Shown here: one piece after another, positions 1 to 5,725 of the stretch
Layout: the number at the start of each line of letters is the position of its first letter
Numbering within the stretch: the first letter of the stretch is position 1
Assembly (NCBI GenBank): GCA_045540915.1
Contig: JAZQID010000068.1
Coordinates: forward strand, 1 to 7,247
Source of the DNA: RGIG2206 sp045540915
GTDB taxonomy: Bacteria; Bacillota; Clostridia; Oscillospirales; Acutalibacteraceae
DNA: 7,247 nt
Direction of reading: 5' to 3'
The notes under the pieces: model-generated
What the model was told of the DNA's origin: nothing
Database searches by the model: none
What the model saw: the letters and a program-made list of their open reading frames with translations, nothing else
Position numbers and translations under genes: made by a program

Positions 1-1156
1 AACGCCACACACCGAGCACGAAGCTGCCCTCAATATTCTCGGTGGCGACCAACTCGACCACACCGATGACCTCATCGGCAAAGACGATGTCGACGGTGCC
101 GAGAATATCACCGTTTTTGATGGGCGCGTCGACCGTCTCACCGACAAGCTCGGCACGGTACTCAACGGTGGAAAGATCGGCATCCTTGGGCAAAAGGGCA
201 ATGACCGTCTGCCCTGCCGCAAGGGTCAGGCTGTCGCGGTCCCACGAAAGCTCAACGGGCACCGAAACGGGCAACATCTCCCCTTTTGTAACCACCGTCT
301 TGTAGCGGAAATTGTTAAAGGCCCACTCGTACAGATTCTTGGTGTCCTTAAACTCGTTACGGGTTGAGGAGTCGCAACGGGCGACAATACAAATGAAATT
401 GGTGCTGTCCTTTGTGGCCATAGAGACGAGGCATCGACCCTCGTCGCCGTTACCCGTCTTGCCCGCTACCATATACTTATAATAGTAGCTGGTATAGGAG
501 TCGACCATATAATTGGTGTTGGACAAAATACGGCTGCCGCTCTTGTTGGTGGCAGGCACAGAACATCTCGACCTGTTCATCACGCTGACGAGGTAATCGT
601 TCTCAAAGACCACCTTGGCAAGCTTGTAAAGGTCGTTTACGGTGGTATACTGATCCTCTCGGGTGAGTCCGATGGGGGTGGTGAACTGAGTGTCCTTCAT
701 ACCGAGGGATTTGGCACGCTCGTTCATCAACTCGACAAAGGTCTCGGTGTCGCCCGCGACCTTCTCGGCGAGGAAAAGGGCGACGTCGTTGTAGGATGAA
801 ATAAGCAGAAAATGCATCAGCTGGTCGTAGGTAAGCTGCTCATCCTTGCGGATGTCGCTGACGAGGGCACCCGTGCCCGACAGGGTGGTGCGCGGCGTGG
901 TATCCACCTCGAAGGACTGGGTCATATCGGCAACGTTGTCGCATACGACGAGGGCGACCATCAGGAAAACGGTAGAGGCGGGCGATATCCTTTCGTCAGC
1001 GCCCGATGAGTACAAAACGTCCTGCGTATCGGGGTTGATGAGCAGGGCGTTCTCTCCCCCAACCTCGAAGGTAGGGGTATATGCCAAAGCGCTGAACGGA
1101 GCAAAAACAAGGGTCAATATCAAAACAATGGAAACAACAAAAGTAGTTTTTTTCAT
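1..1156 (-). CDS. PBP5/DacF-family D-alanyl-D-alanine carboxypeptidase-like protein, catalytic Lys missing, 3' end outside window
   Basis: The 385 visible residues have the order of a low-molecular-weight PBP (S11 peptidase): a signal peptide (residues 1-25, ending FSALA), the transpeptidase domain from about 30 to 280, and the start of a PBP5 C-terminal beta domain from about 287. The family trims the terminal D-Ala from peptidoglycan stem peptides outside the membrane. SPAS at 58-61 marks the active-site serine S61, S121-Y-N123 is the SxN motif and K233-T-G235 is the KTG motif. The SxxK motif reads S61-T-V-F64, so the general-base lysine is phenylalanine; the frame is open on both sides, so this is not an obvious frameshift. 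The start is ATG at 1156, with GGAGAG six bases upstream. The C-terminal anchor expected in the family lies beyond the window. It is divergent from the phosphoesterase gene. Family assignment is secure; activity is doubtful. Confidence 0.9.
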   Translation of the reverse strand, partial: MKKTTFVVSIVLILTLVFAPFSALAYTPTFEVGGENALLINPDTQDVLYSSGADERISPASTVFLMVALVVCDNVADMTQSFEVDTTPRTTLSGTGALVSDIRKDEQLTYDQLMHFLLISSYNDVALFLAEKVAGDTETFVELMNERAKSLGMKDTQFTTPIGLTREDQYTTVNDLYKLAKVVFENDYLVSVMNRSRCSVPATNKSGSRILSNTNYMVDSYTSYYYKYMVAGKTGNGDEGRCLVSMATKDSTNFICIVARCDSSTRNEFKDTKNLYEWAFNNFRYKTVVTKGEMLPVSVPVELSWDRDSLTLAAGQTVIALLPKDADLSTVEYRAELVGETVDAPIKNGDILGTVDIVFADEVIGVVELVATENIEGSFVLGVWR

Positions 1157-1184
1157 TGAAATCTCTCCGAAAATGGTGTAGAAT
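1156..1184 (+). promoter_or_regulatory. Candidate sigma-A promoter of the metallophosphoesterase gene
   Basis: TTGAAA (1156-1161), 17 bases, then TAGAAT (1179-1184): five of six matches at each hexamer. Transcription would start near 1191 and give a leader of about 85 bases. The -35 overlaps the start codon of the divergent PBP-like gene, and the start site falls inside that gene's own promoter region. Confidence 0.45.
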
Positions 1185-1194
1185 GTAGAATGTA
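1178..1194. repeat. Short tandem repeat GTAGAAT x2 plus GTA
   Basis: GTAGAAT occurs at 1178-1184 and 1185-1191, followed by GTA. It lies between the two divergent promoters and covers the predicted start sites on both strands. Each copy contains a TAGAAT -10-like hexamer; only the first has a well-spaced -35. Confidence 0.7.
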
Positions 1195-1199
1195 CTTAA

Positions 1200-1229
1200 A
1201 TTATAGCAGATGACGGCGTGGAATGAAAG
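1200..1229 (-). promoter_or_regulatory. Extended -10 promoter of the PBP5/DacF-like gene
   Basis: Reading leftward there is TATAAT at 1205-1200 preceded by TG (TGCTATAAT), an extended -10 element. The -35 position (1228-1223, TTTCAT) matches poorly, as extended -10 promoters allow. A start near 1193 would give a leader of about 37 bases with a GGAGAG ribosome binding site. Confidence 0.55.
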
Positions 1230-1275
1230 ACCTTTTTCGTCAAATTTTGCACTTTTTTCGGAGGTAGATTTACCC

Positions 1276-1971
1276 ATGGTCTATATCACGGGAGATATGC
1301 ACGGAGATATCGATCGCCTGTACGACAAGCAGCTCAAAAAGCTCAAGTCGGGTGACACTTTGATAGTCTGTGGCGACTTCGGTTTTATATGGGACGGCAA
1401 CTCGCAGGAGGCCAAGGTTCTTGAAGAGTTGGGAAGCAGAAAGTATAACGTTTGCTTCGTCGACGGCACCCACGAGAATTTTGACAGGCTTTACAGTTAC
1501 CGCCAGACCGTGTGGAAGGGTGGCCGCGTGCATCGTGTTTCGGGCAACCTGTTCCATATGTGCCGAGGACAGATTTTCAACATCGACGGGGTGAAGTTTT
1601 TCACCTTTGGCGGCGGAGAAAGCGTTGATAAGGAGATGCGAATCGAGCGCAAGACCTGGTGGAAAGAGGAGCTTCCAAGCCCCGACGAAATGATCGAGGG
1701 GGTCGAGAACCTCGATGAAGCGGGTTGCGAGGTGGACGTCATTCTCACCCATGAGCCGCCGTCACTCGTCAAGAGCTCGATGCTTATGCGCGCGGGCAAG
1801 ATCGACCGTGTAAACAAGCTCAACGGCTATCTTGAGGAGATAAACCGCTCCTGCAAATTCCGTCAGTGGTACTTCGGATGTATGCACGAAGACCGCGTTA
1901 TCACCCCCAGCCATACCGCCGTCTTCAGCGAGATATGGCCCGTCATCCCCTCGGAATTGGGACTTGAATAG
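1276..1971 (+). CDS. Metallophosphoesterase (calcineurin-like fold)
   Basis: A 231-residue cytosolic protein with the calcineurin-like metallophosphoesterase motif order: D7-x-H9 (ITGDMHGD), G33-D34, G64-T-H-E67, T158-H159, and G201-C-M-H204. It is close to full length for the compact phosphoesterases of this type in Firmicutes, which carry the same WWKEELPS segment (here 128-135). The substrate cannot be read from sequence. Two usual metal-ligand positions differ from the canonical motifs: GNHE is GTHE, and GHxH is GCMH. The start is ATG 1276, with GGAGGT eleven bases upstream; an upstream in-frame ATG at 1210 has no ribosome binding site. Transcribed alone, divergent from the PBP-like gene and convergent with the island genes, and closed by a strong terminator. 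Confidence 0.88.
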   Translation: MVYITGDMHGDIDRLYDKQLKKLKSGDTLIVCGDFGFIWDGNSQEAKVLEELGSRKYNVCFVDGTHENFDRLYSYRQTVWKGGRVHRVSGNLFHMCRGQIFNIDGVKFFTFGGGESVDKEMRIERKTWWKEELPSPDEMIEGVENLDEAGCEVDVILTHEPPSLVKSSMLMRAGKIDRVNKLNGYLEEINRSCKFRQWYFGCMHEDRVITPSHTAVFSEIWPVIPSELGLE

Positions 1972-1992
1972 TAATACATAGATGTATATGTG

Positions 1993-2022
1993 AAAACGGT
2001 CGGATTTCTCCGACCGTTTTTT
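1993..2022. terminator. Bidirectional intrinsic terminator between convergent transcription units
   Basis: A perfect 12-bp stem, AAAACGGTCGGA with TCCGACCGTTTT, encloses the loop TTTC and is followed by TTTTTT on the plus side. It ends the phosphoesterase transcript 22 bases after its stop. On the minus strand the same hairpin ends in TTTT, so it can also close the island transcript. Partial copies recur at 4102-4150 and 3341-3372. Confidence 0.9.
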
Positions 2023-2025
2023 GAA

Positions 2026-2103
2026 TTACTTGCACGAGCACTTGATTTGATTTTTCTCGCACCATTCCTTGCTAATTTGCACCGAGGCATCTCTGCATCT
2101 CAT
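2026..2103 (-). CDS. Candidate 25-residue Cys-rich small ORF overlapping the upstream stop
   Basis: The ATG (2103-2101) overlaps the stop of the preceding membrane-protein gene in a TAATG junction, a typical arrangement for translational coupling; no separate ribosome binding site is visible. The peptide has cysteines at 3, 15, 22 and 24 and the segment ISKEWCEK at 10-17. Its stop lies just before the 1993-2022 terminator. A second ORF of exactly 25 codons overlaps the stop of the paralogous gene at 2683-2760, and both have [K/R]-E-W at residues 12-14. That parallel is the main reason for listing it. It could instead be the decayed tail of a once longer upstream protein. Function unknown. Confidence 0.35.
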   Translation of the reverse strand: MRCRDASVQISKEWCEKNQIKCSCK

Positions 2104-2666
2104 TACTGCGAAGACGCTTCGACATCAACATCGATACGAACCACAACTTTTTGCCCGTCGACATTACTGTAATACACCTTAAAAAGATTATCCTTTTGAA
2201 AGTAATTCAAATAGTCCATTTCGTACTGCTCAAATTTTACATCTTCAAATCGCTCGCCTGCAATCTCAAAAGAACAACAATAAACAACATCATCACCGTG
2301 ATTATAAAGTTCTTCTACACACTTGAAGTCACTATCAACACCACATACAGATTGACACTTTGATAAATCCCTTTCAATTCGCCAAACATCATCCTGAATA
2401 ATTGCTTTTCCCGTGAATAACATAGCCAATATCAAAATCAAATACAGTAATGAACAAGTAACTATGTTTGCAACGATAAGTTTCGGTGTAATGTCAGGAA
2501 ATTTATCTTTTAGAGTTTTAGTAATCCACGCATAAACTACTTTGCAAACAGGCTTTAAGTACCAAAATGCAACAATTGCCATTACAAAAGCAAACAAAAA
2601 TATTGCAGCAGCAAGAATACAGCCAAGCAGTCGCGCAGTATACGGATAAAGGTAAATAGTTTTCAT
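2103..2666 (-). CDS. Two-TM membrane protein, paralogue of the neighbouring 2753-3298 gene (DUF3592-like layout)
   Basis: 187 residues: TM helices at about 12-37 and 64-85, then a domain of about 100 residues. That domain has C104-x-S-V107, a CCSFEIAGERFE strand pair at 130-141 and the segment FKVYY at 162-166. The layout of a membrane part, a short beta domain with an xYSFxxxGxxF-like strand and a VYY strand is like DUF3592-type proteins; this is a resemblance, not a proven assignment. It starts at ATG 2666 with AAAGGATG about eight bases upstream. It is a diverged copy of the gene at 2753-3298, keeping the Cys-x-Ser-Val column at the same residue number. It is the last full-size gene of the minus-strand run. 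Function unknown; membrane localisation is confident. Confidence 0.8.
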   Translation of the reverse strand: MKTIYLYPYTARLLGCILAAAIFLFAFVMAIVAFWYLKPVCKVVYAWITKTLKDKFPDITPKLIVANIVTCSLLYLILILAMLFTGKAIIQDDVWRIERDLSKCQSVCGVDSDFKCVEELYNHGDDVVYCCSFEIAGERFEDVKFEQYEMDYLNYFQKDNLFKVYYSNVDGQKVVVRIDVDVEASSQ

Positions 2667-2682
2667 ATGTTATCATCCTTTG

Positions 2683-2760
2683 TTAAAGGGTGCAAAATGA
2701 ACTTGTTTTTAATTTCTGCCACTCACGGACAAGATAGCCGTCTGCCTGTGTTTTAACCAT
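2683..2760 (-). CDS. Candidate 25-residue small ORF overlapping the upstream stop
   Basis: The ATG at 2760-2758 lies inside the last codons of the preceding gene (ATGGTTAA, where TAA is that gene's stop), giving an eight-base overlap. Its own stop is 16 bases before the ATG of the next gene, directly ahead of that gene's AAAGGATG ribosome binding site, so it could relay ribosomes between the two paralogues. The peptide contains ADGYLVREWQKLK at residues 6-18. It has the same length as the ORF at 2026-2103 and the same [K/R]-E-W at 12-14. There is no independent ribosome binding site. Alternatives are a frameshifted tail of the upstream protein or chance. Confidence 0.35.
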   Translation of the reverse strand: MVKTQADGYLVREWQKLKTSSFCTL

Positions 2761-3298
2761 CTGCCAGCATATCAATTTGAGCAACTAAGTTTTTCTCACC
2801 CTTGGTTTGATAGTATACCGTGAACCGTTTGCCCGATTGCAAATATTCAAGTGCATCCTTTTGCTCGTATGTAATATAAATCTCAAACGCTTTCTCTCCG
2901 ACCGAAAACGAGCACTCATAATTTTCAATATCGCCGAACAGCTGCTCCTCACAAACATAACCCGTTATCTCGCCTGTAACAGAGTGACACTCAGAAATTT
3001 CTGCGTCTATATGATCCAGCTCGTTTTCTCGCAGAAGCACTATTCCCCCAAGTATAACGCAACAACTCACAACGCAGAGTGCAAATGAGTACAGAATGGT
3101 ACGGAATATATCGGCCCTATTCCAGTCACCATAACATCTGTCAAACGACTTGTCAAAAATGGCCTTCAGTATTCTTGCTCCTTCACCAAGGACAGAAAAA
3201 TACTGACACAACAGCACTCCTAATATGAGCCAGGACGCAATTACTATGATTATTATGAAGACATAGCCTTCTTCATTGTAAACATATATTGTATCCAC
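2753..3298 (-). CDS. Two-TM membrane protein, paralogue of the 2103-2666 gene; start uncertain
   Basis: From GTG 3298 the protein has 181 residues: TM helices at about 12-33 and 67-88, then a domain with C104-H-S-V107, YECSFSVGEKAFE at 127-139 and RFTVYY at 158-163. These match C104-Q-S-V107, CSFEIAGERFE and LFKVYY in the neighbour, so the two are tandem paralogues. The GTG is chosen because it aligns with the neighbour's ATG (VDTIYVYN with MKTIYLYP), keeps residue numbers equal, and has GGGGTG five bases upstream. Alternatives are ATG 3340 and TTG 3358, which lack a ribosome binding site and would start beside or inside the terminator-derived repeat. Function unknown; domain layout is DUF3592-like. 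Confidence 0.78.
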   Translation of the reverse strand: MDTIYVYNEEGYVFIIIIVIASWLILGVLLCQYFSVLGEGARILKAIFDKSFDRCYGDWNRADIFRTILYSFALCVVSCCVILGGIVLLRENELDHIDAEISECHSVTGEITGYVCEEQLFGDIENYECSFSVGEKAFEIYITYEQKDALEYLQSGKRFTVYYQTKGEKNLVAQIDMLADG

Positions 3299-3340
3299 AT
3301 CTACACCCCATGAAACAAAAAGGTTATTAACAATGAGCAT

Positions 3341-3372
3341 CGACCGTTTTTTATACAAAGTAAAGTTTTACT
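3341..3372. repeat. Terminator-derived repeat, copy 2 (one arm lost)
   Basis: Plus-strand CGACCGTTTTTT, ATACAAAGT and a GTTT-AACT-like end match the copy at 4118-4150 with one indel and a few substitutions. The first twelve bases equal the right arm and T-run of the perfect terminator at 1993-2022. The other hairpin arm is absent, so it should not terminate. The stop codon of the 3368-4069 gene lies inside it. Confidence 0.7.
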
Positions 3373-4069
3373 GTTGCAAGAAAGAAGATATCCCCTCGTG
3401 CTCCATATACTTGTAAAACTGTTTATCCTCATACTTATAAAAACAACACAGAGGAAGGATAACGACCAACGCTATAAATCCACCTATCACAAACGGAATC
3501 GACACCATCAAAAGCTTAAAAAGCAGCATTCCCGTAGCCGAATAGAGCGCAAGTAAAATCGGGCACAATATGCACATTCCTGCCAATATAAATAGCACTT
3601 CTGCCAACGCGAACACCCAAGCGTGAGCTGTTGAGCGGCATTTTTTATACACACTTAAAACCGTCTGCTTATTTTCAGCTACATAATGCACATCGGTCAG
3701 ATCCAATAAAGGCGAAGCCAACTTCAAAACGTCATATGCAATCTCCGTCAACGGCTCTCTATGCTCGAGGGTGACGGTCAGCTCGACTCGCTTGGACGGT
3801 ACGCTTGACAATCTATAAATGGGCGACACATCGACGTTATATGTATGCTCTATGGAAAACAAACGTGCTACTCCGCCCAGAAGTTCCGACCATAACATTT
3901 GGCTGTAATTGGGCGGAAGTGATGGCACGACCTTTCTCACAGACAAGGAGTCGGGTTGAGCGACGACCTCTATTTCCTGCGGCTGCATATTAGCGTAGAT
4001 GCGATGTCTTTCGGCGCCAACATATAAATCAACATCAATACCACTATTATTTACAACAGAAAGTACCAT
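3368..4069 (-). CDS. Hypothetical protein with N-terminal soluble domain and C-terminal membrane hairpin
   Basis: 233 residues. Residues 1-145 look like a soluble, beta-rich domain (SVVNNSGIDVDLYVG near the N-terminus; a strand KRVELTVTLEH at 93-103). Two long hydrophobic stretches follow at about 150-178 and 181-211, with a short tail ending SFLQQ. I recognise no family. The start is ATG 4069, with AGGTGAT four bases upstream, an excellent anti-16S match; the ATG at 4075 and GTG at 4078 overlap that site and are less likely. It follows the MGTWGTG-type gene after a 106-base gap holding a degraded terminator repeat, so read-through from upstream is plausible. The bulky N-terminal part sits on the same side of the membrane as the short tail if both helices span. 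Function unknown. Confidence 0.8.
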   Translation of the reverse strand: MVLSVVNNSGIDVDLYVGAERHRIYANMQPQEIEVVAQPDSLSVRKVVPSLPPNYSQMLWSELLGGVARLFSIEHTYNVDVSPIYRLSSVPSKRVELTVTLEHREPLTEIAYDVLKLASPLLDLTDVHYVAENKQTVLSVYKKCRSTAHAWVFALAEVLFILAGMCILCPILLALYSATGMLLFKLLMVSIPFVIGGFIALVVILPLCCFYKYEDKQFYKYMEHEGISSFLQQ

Positions 4070-4101
4070 GTACATCACCTATCTCAAATCAAAAATTGTT
4101 A

Positions 4102-4150
4102 TGAAAATGGATATCTCCGACCGTTTTTTAATACAAAGTGAGGTTTAACT
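4102..4150. repeat. Terminator-derived repeat, copy 3 (hairpin destroyed by small deletion)
   Basis: On the plus strand TGAAAA, GGATATCTCCGACCG, TTTTTT and AATACAAAGT line up with the perfect terminator at 1991-2025. The arm CGGTC of that terminator is reduced to a single T here. Only a weak GGA/TCC plus AAAA/TTTT pairing remains. The right part (4118-4150) also matches the copy at 3341-3372. It lies between two minus-strand genes, where a working terminator would have split the unit. Confidence 0.7.
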
Positions 4151-4175
4151 TCAATATGAGCTATTATACGCACAA

Positions 4176-5231
4176 TTAATCTTCTAACCCATATAGATAT
4201 CCCTTGCTTTTGTTCTTGAGAAGTTCAGGATTGTGCATATTGACATCAAGCAGATTGTCCATCTCAATATTCAAATTTGAAAGCCGTGATTTTTCACAGA
4301 AAAATTCACAAAACATATGAAACAAATCCAAACACCAAACTGAACAATCCGAATAGGGCTTTTGACTCAAGAGGTTATTAAACCTTTCTGATTCATCTTT
4401 ACATTTCATTTTTTCGAAACTAACTATCCCGTGAGTAGACTTAAGTCGAAAAGAACTGGATGTTGTAAATTTATACGACCATACAAAGTCAAACCGTTCA
4501 TCATCGTGCCAAAACTCACTAACCCTTGGCAAAAAGCCACACTTTTTAAGGTCTTCTAACGAAGGTTTCTCCTCTTTGCAATAATCATAAACTACATAAG
4601 TGCTATTCTCGTCATATAAATCAGGTATATATTCCGAGTGCAATCTTCTTTCGGAACCAACACATAGTATTGCTAAATACCTACCGAACGCAGATATTGG
4701 GTTAGGTGGAATCTCCGAACTATCTCTTATATACTGCGACTGATATCCAATCGGGGTTGTAATTCTGTCTAAAACCCATGTGTTGTCTATTTCATCGAAA
4801 ATTTTAAAAACAATGATATCACCAGGTTTGTGCTTTGGCTGTTCCAATCTTGCTTTTGGCATTTTAGGCTCAGGCATAGGAGTTTCCAACCTATTCTTAA
4901 GTTGTTCCATTACTCCCAACCGTTTTCTGACATCTGCCAAAGACGCAGACTCTTTCCAATCCTCAATGCCGGTGTGGGCAGATAACAGTTCAATCGCCTT
5001 TAATCTGATTTCATCTGACAGGATGCCATGCTTCCACTGCCAGTCAGCAAGGGCATACCAAAACGAAGCATAGTCATCGTCTATCAATCGAGAGTTTATT
5101 GTTTGTTCAAATTCAAGAAACACAATTCTATTTCCCTCTTCGACAGAAACAAACGGAAAAACCTCCTGACATAGTTCCCTGACATCTTCGGCTGTATCAT
5201 TCGAATATATACCAGTTCCCCACGTTCCCAT
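4176..5231 (-). CDS. Uncharacterised soluble protein with N-terminal MGTWGTG (DUF4259-like) region
   Basis: 351 residues without signal peptide or membrane segment. Residues 1-115 carry the pattern MGTWGTGIYSNDTAEDVR, then SFWYALADWQW at 57-67 and a helical stretch; a MGxWGxG start followed by an ND motif is typical of DUF4259-like proteins widespread in Firmicutes. A proline- and lysine-rich linker (118-137) leads into a second region beginning KPGDIIVFKI, with WVLDRI, YLAILCVGS and KKCGFLP segments, which looks like a beta-rich module. The exact family is not certain and no catalytic motif is evident. The start is ATG 5231, with GGAGGT six bases upstream. It follows the preceding gene by 42 bases, so it is probably in the same operon. 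Proteins of this kind are often found in variable genomic regions, but I cannot assign a role. Confidence 0.82.
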   Translation of the reverse strand: MGTWGTGIYSNDTAEDVRELCQEVFPFVSVEEGNRIVFLEFEQTINSRLIDDDYASFWYALADWQWKHGILSDEIRLKAIELLSAHTGIEDWKESASLADVRKRLGVMEQLKNRLETPMPEPKMPKARLEQPKHKPGDIIVFKIFDEIDNTWVLDRITTPIGYQSQYIRDSSEIPPNPISAFGRYLAILCVGSERRLHSEYIPDLYDENSTYVVYDYCKEEKPSLEDLKKCGFLPRVSEFWHDDERFDFVWSYKFTTSSSFRLKSTHGIVSFEKMKCKDESERFNNLLSQKPYSDCSVWCLDLFHMFCEFFCEKSRLSNLNIEMDNLLDVNMHNPELLKNKSKGYLYGLED

Positions 5232-5273
5232 AGTTTACCTCCGAAAAATGTGAGCTATAAACACGTCGCCCTG

Positions 5274-5699
5274 CTACTTGCTGTCAGGACGGTCTACGCT
5301 TTCAACAATCCATTTCGTGCCCGAAAGGCTGAAATGGATTGTGCGTTTGCCTTGAAACTTCTCTATTTCTTCAAATGTATCCCAGTCCCTCGCAACAGCA
5401 GAAATATCATACGACAAAGAAATCTTACCCCACGAAACAGACGAAATTCTTTTCTTTGTGCTAATTTCTATGTATGTTTTTTCTCCCAAGACATCATCGT
5501 CGACAATCTGCAGGCTCTTTAGATCCGAAACAGAAAGCCAATCGCTGTCCTCACTATTTTCAGTGCCGTTTTTATTAACAAAAACAATGCACTCATTCGC
5601 TCTCACAAACGGAACCGAATAAAGCGCCAGCACGGCAAGTGCAGACAACACGATTACCGCCACACAAGATAAAGCAACAATTATTCCTGATTTTTTCAT
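5274..5699 (-). CDS. Small exported or membrane-anchored hypothetical protein
   Basis: 141 residues. A positively charged start (MKK) and a hydrophobic segment at about 5-28 form a signal anchor or a signal peptide possibly cut after FVRA (34). There is no lipobox cysteine in position. The remainder (36-141) is a small, strand-rich extracytoplasmic domain with a W90-G-K-I-S-L-S-Y strand and a final IHFSLSGTKWIVESV pair. I recognise no family. The start is ATG 5699, with GGAGAA eight bases upstream. It sits 26 bases after the upstream gene and 42 before the MGTWGTG-type gene, so it is very likely cotranscribed with both. The neighbour upstream is also a short MKK-anchored protein, which suggests a related envelope role for the two. 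Confidence 0.8.
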   Translation of the reverse strand: MKKSGIIVALSCVAVIVLSALAVLALYSVPFVRANECIVFVNKNGTENSEDSDWLSVSDLKSLQIVDDDVLGEKTYIEISTKKRISSVSWGKISLSYDISAVARDWDTFEEIEKFQGKRTIHFSLSGTKWIVESVDRPDSK

Positions 5700-5725
5700 A
5701 ATTAGTTCTCCAAGTACATTTTCAT

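Noticed and set aside
42..305. Plus-strand open frame of 87 codons at the left edge
   Set aside because: It is antisense to the C-terminal part of the PBP5-like gene, rich in Ser/Thr from reversed codons, with no ribosome binding site.
812..1181. Two plus-strand open frames (812-1009 and 846-1181)
   Set aside because: They lie opposite the PBP5/DacF-like gene, whose motifs are clear, and have no ribosome binding site or recognisable product.
1210..1275. N-terminal extension of the phosphoesterase to an ATG at 1210
   Set aside because: No ribosome binding site precedes it. The family N-terminus (MVYITGDMHGD) begins at 1276 behind a strong GGAGGT.
1270..1823. Long minus-strand open frames opposite the phosphoesterase
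   Set aside because: The plus-strand protein has all the family motifs in order; the antisense frames look like shadows of its codon usage.
2893..2906. CTCCGACCG at about 2896-2904 as a fourth terminator repeat
   Set aside because: It lies inside the coding region of a paralogue, lacks the T-run and flanking repeat bases, and is short enough to be chance.
4163..4191. TATAAT on the minus strand at 4168-4163 as a promoter for the 3368-4069 gene
   Set aside because: The -35 position reads TGGGTT at 17-base spacing, a poor match, and there is no extended -10 TG. Possible, but not strong enough to list.
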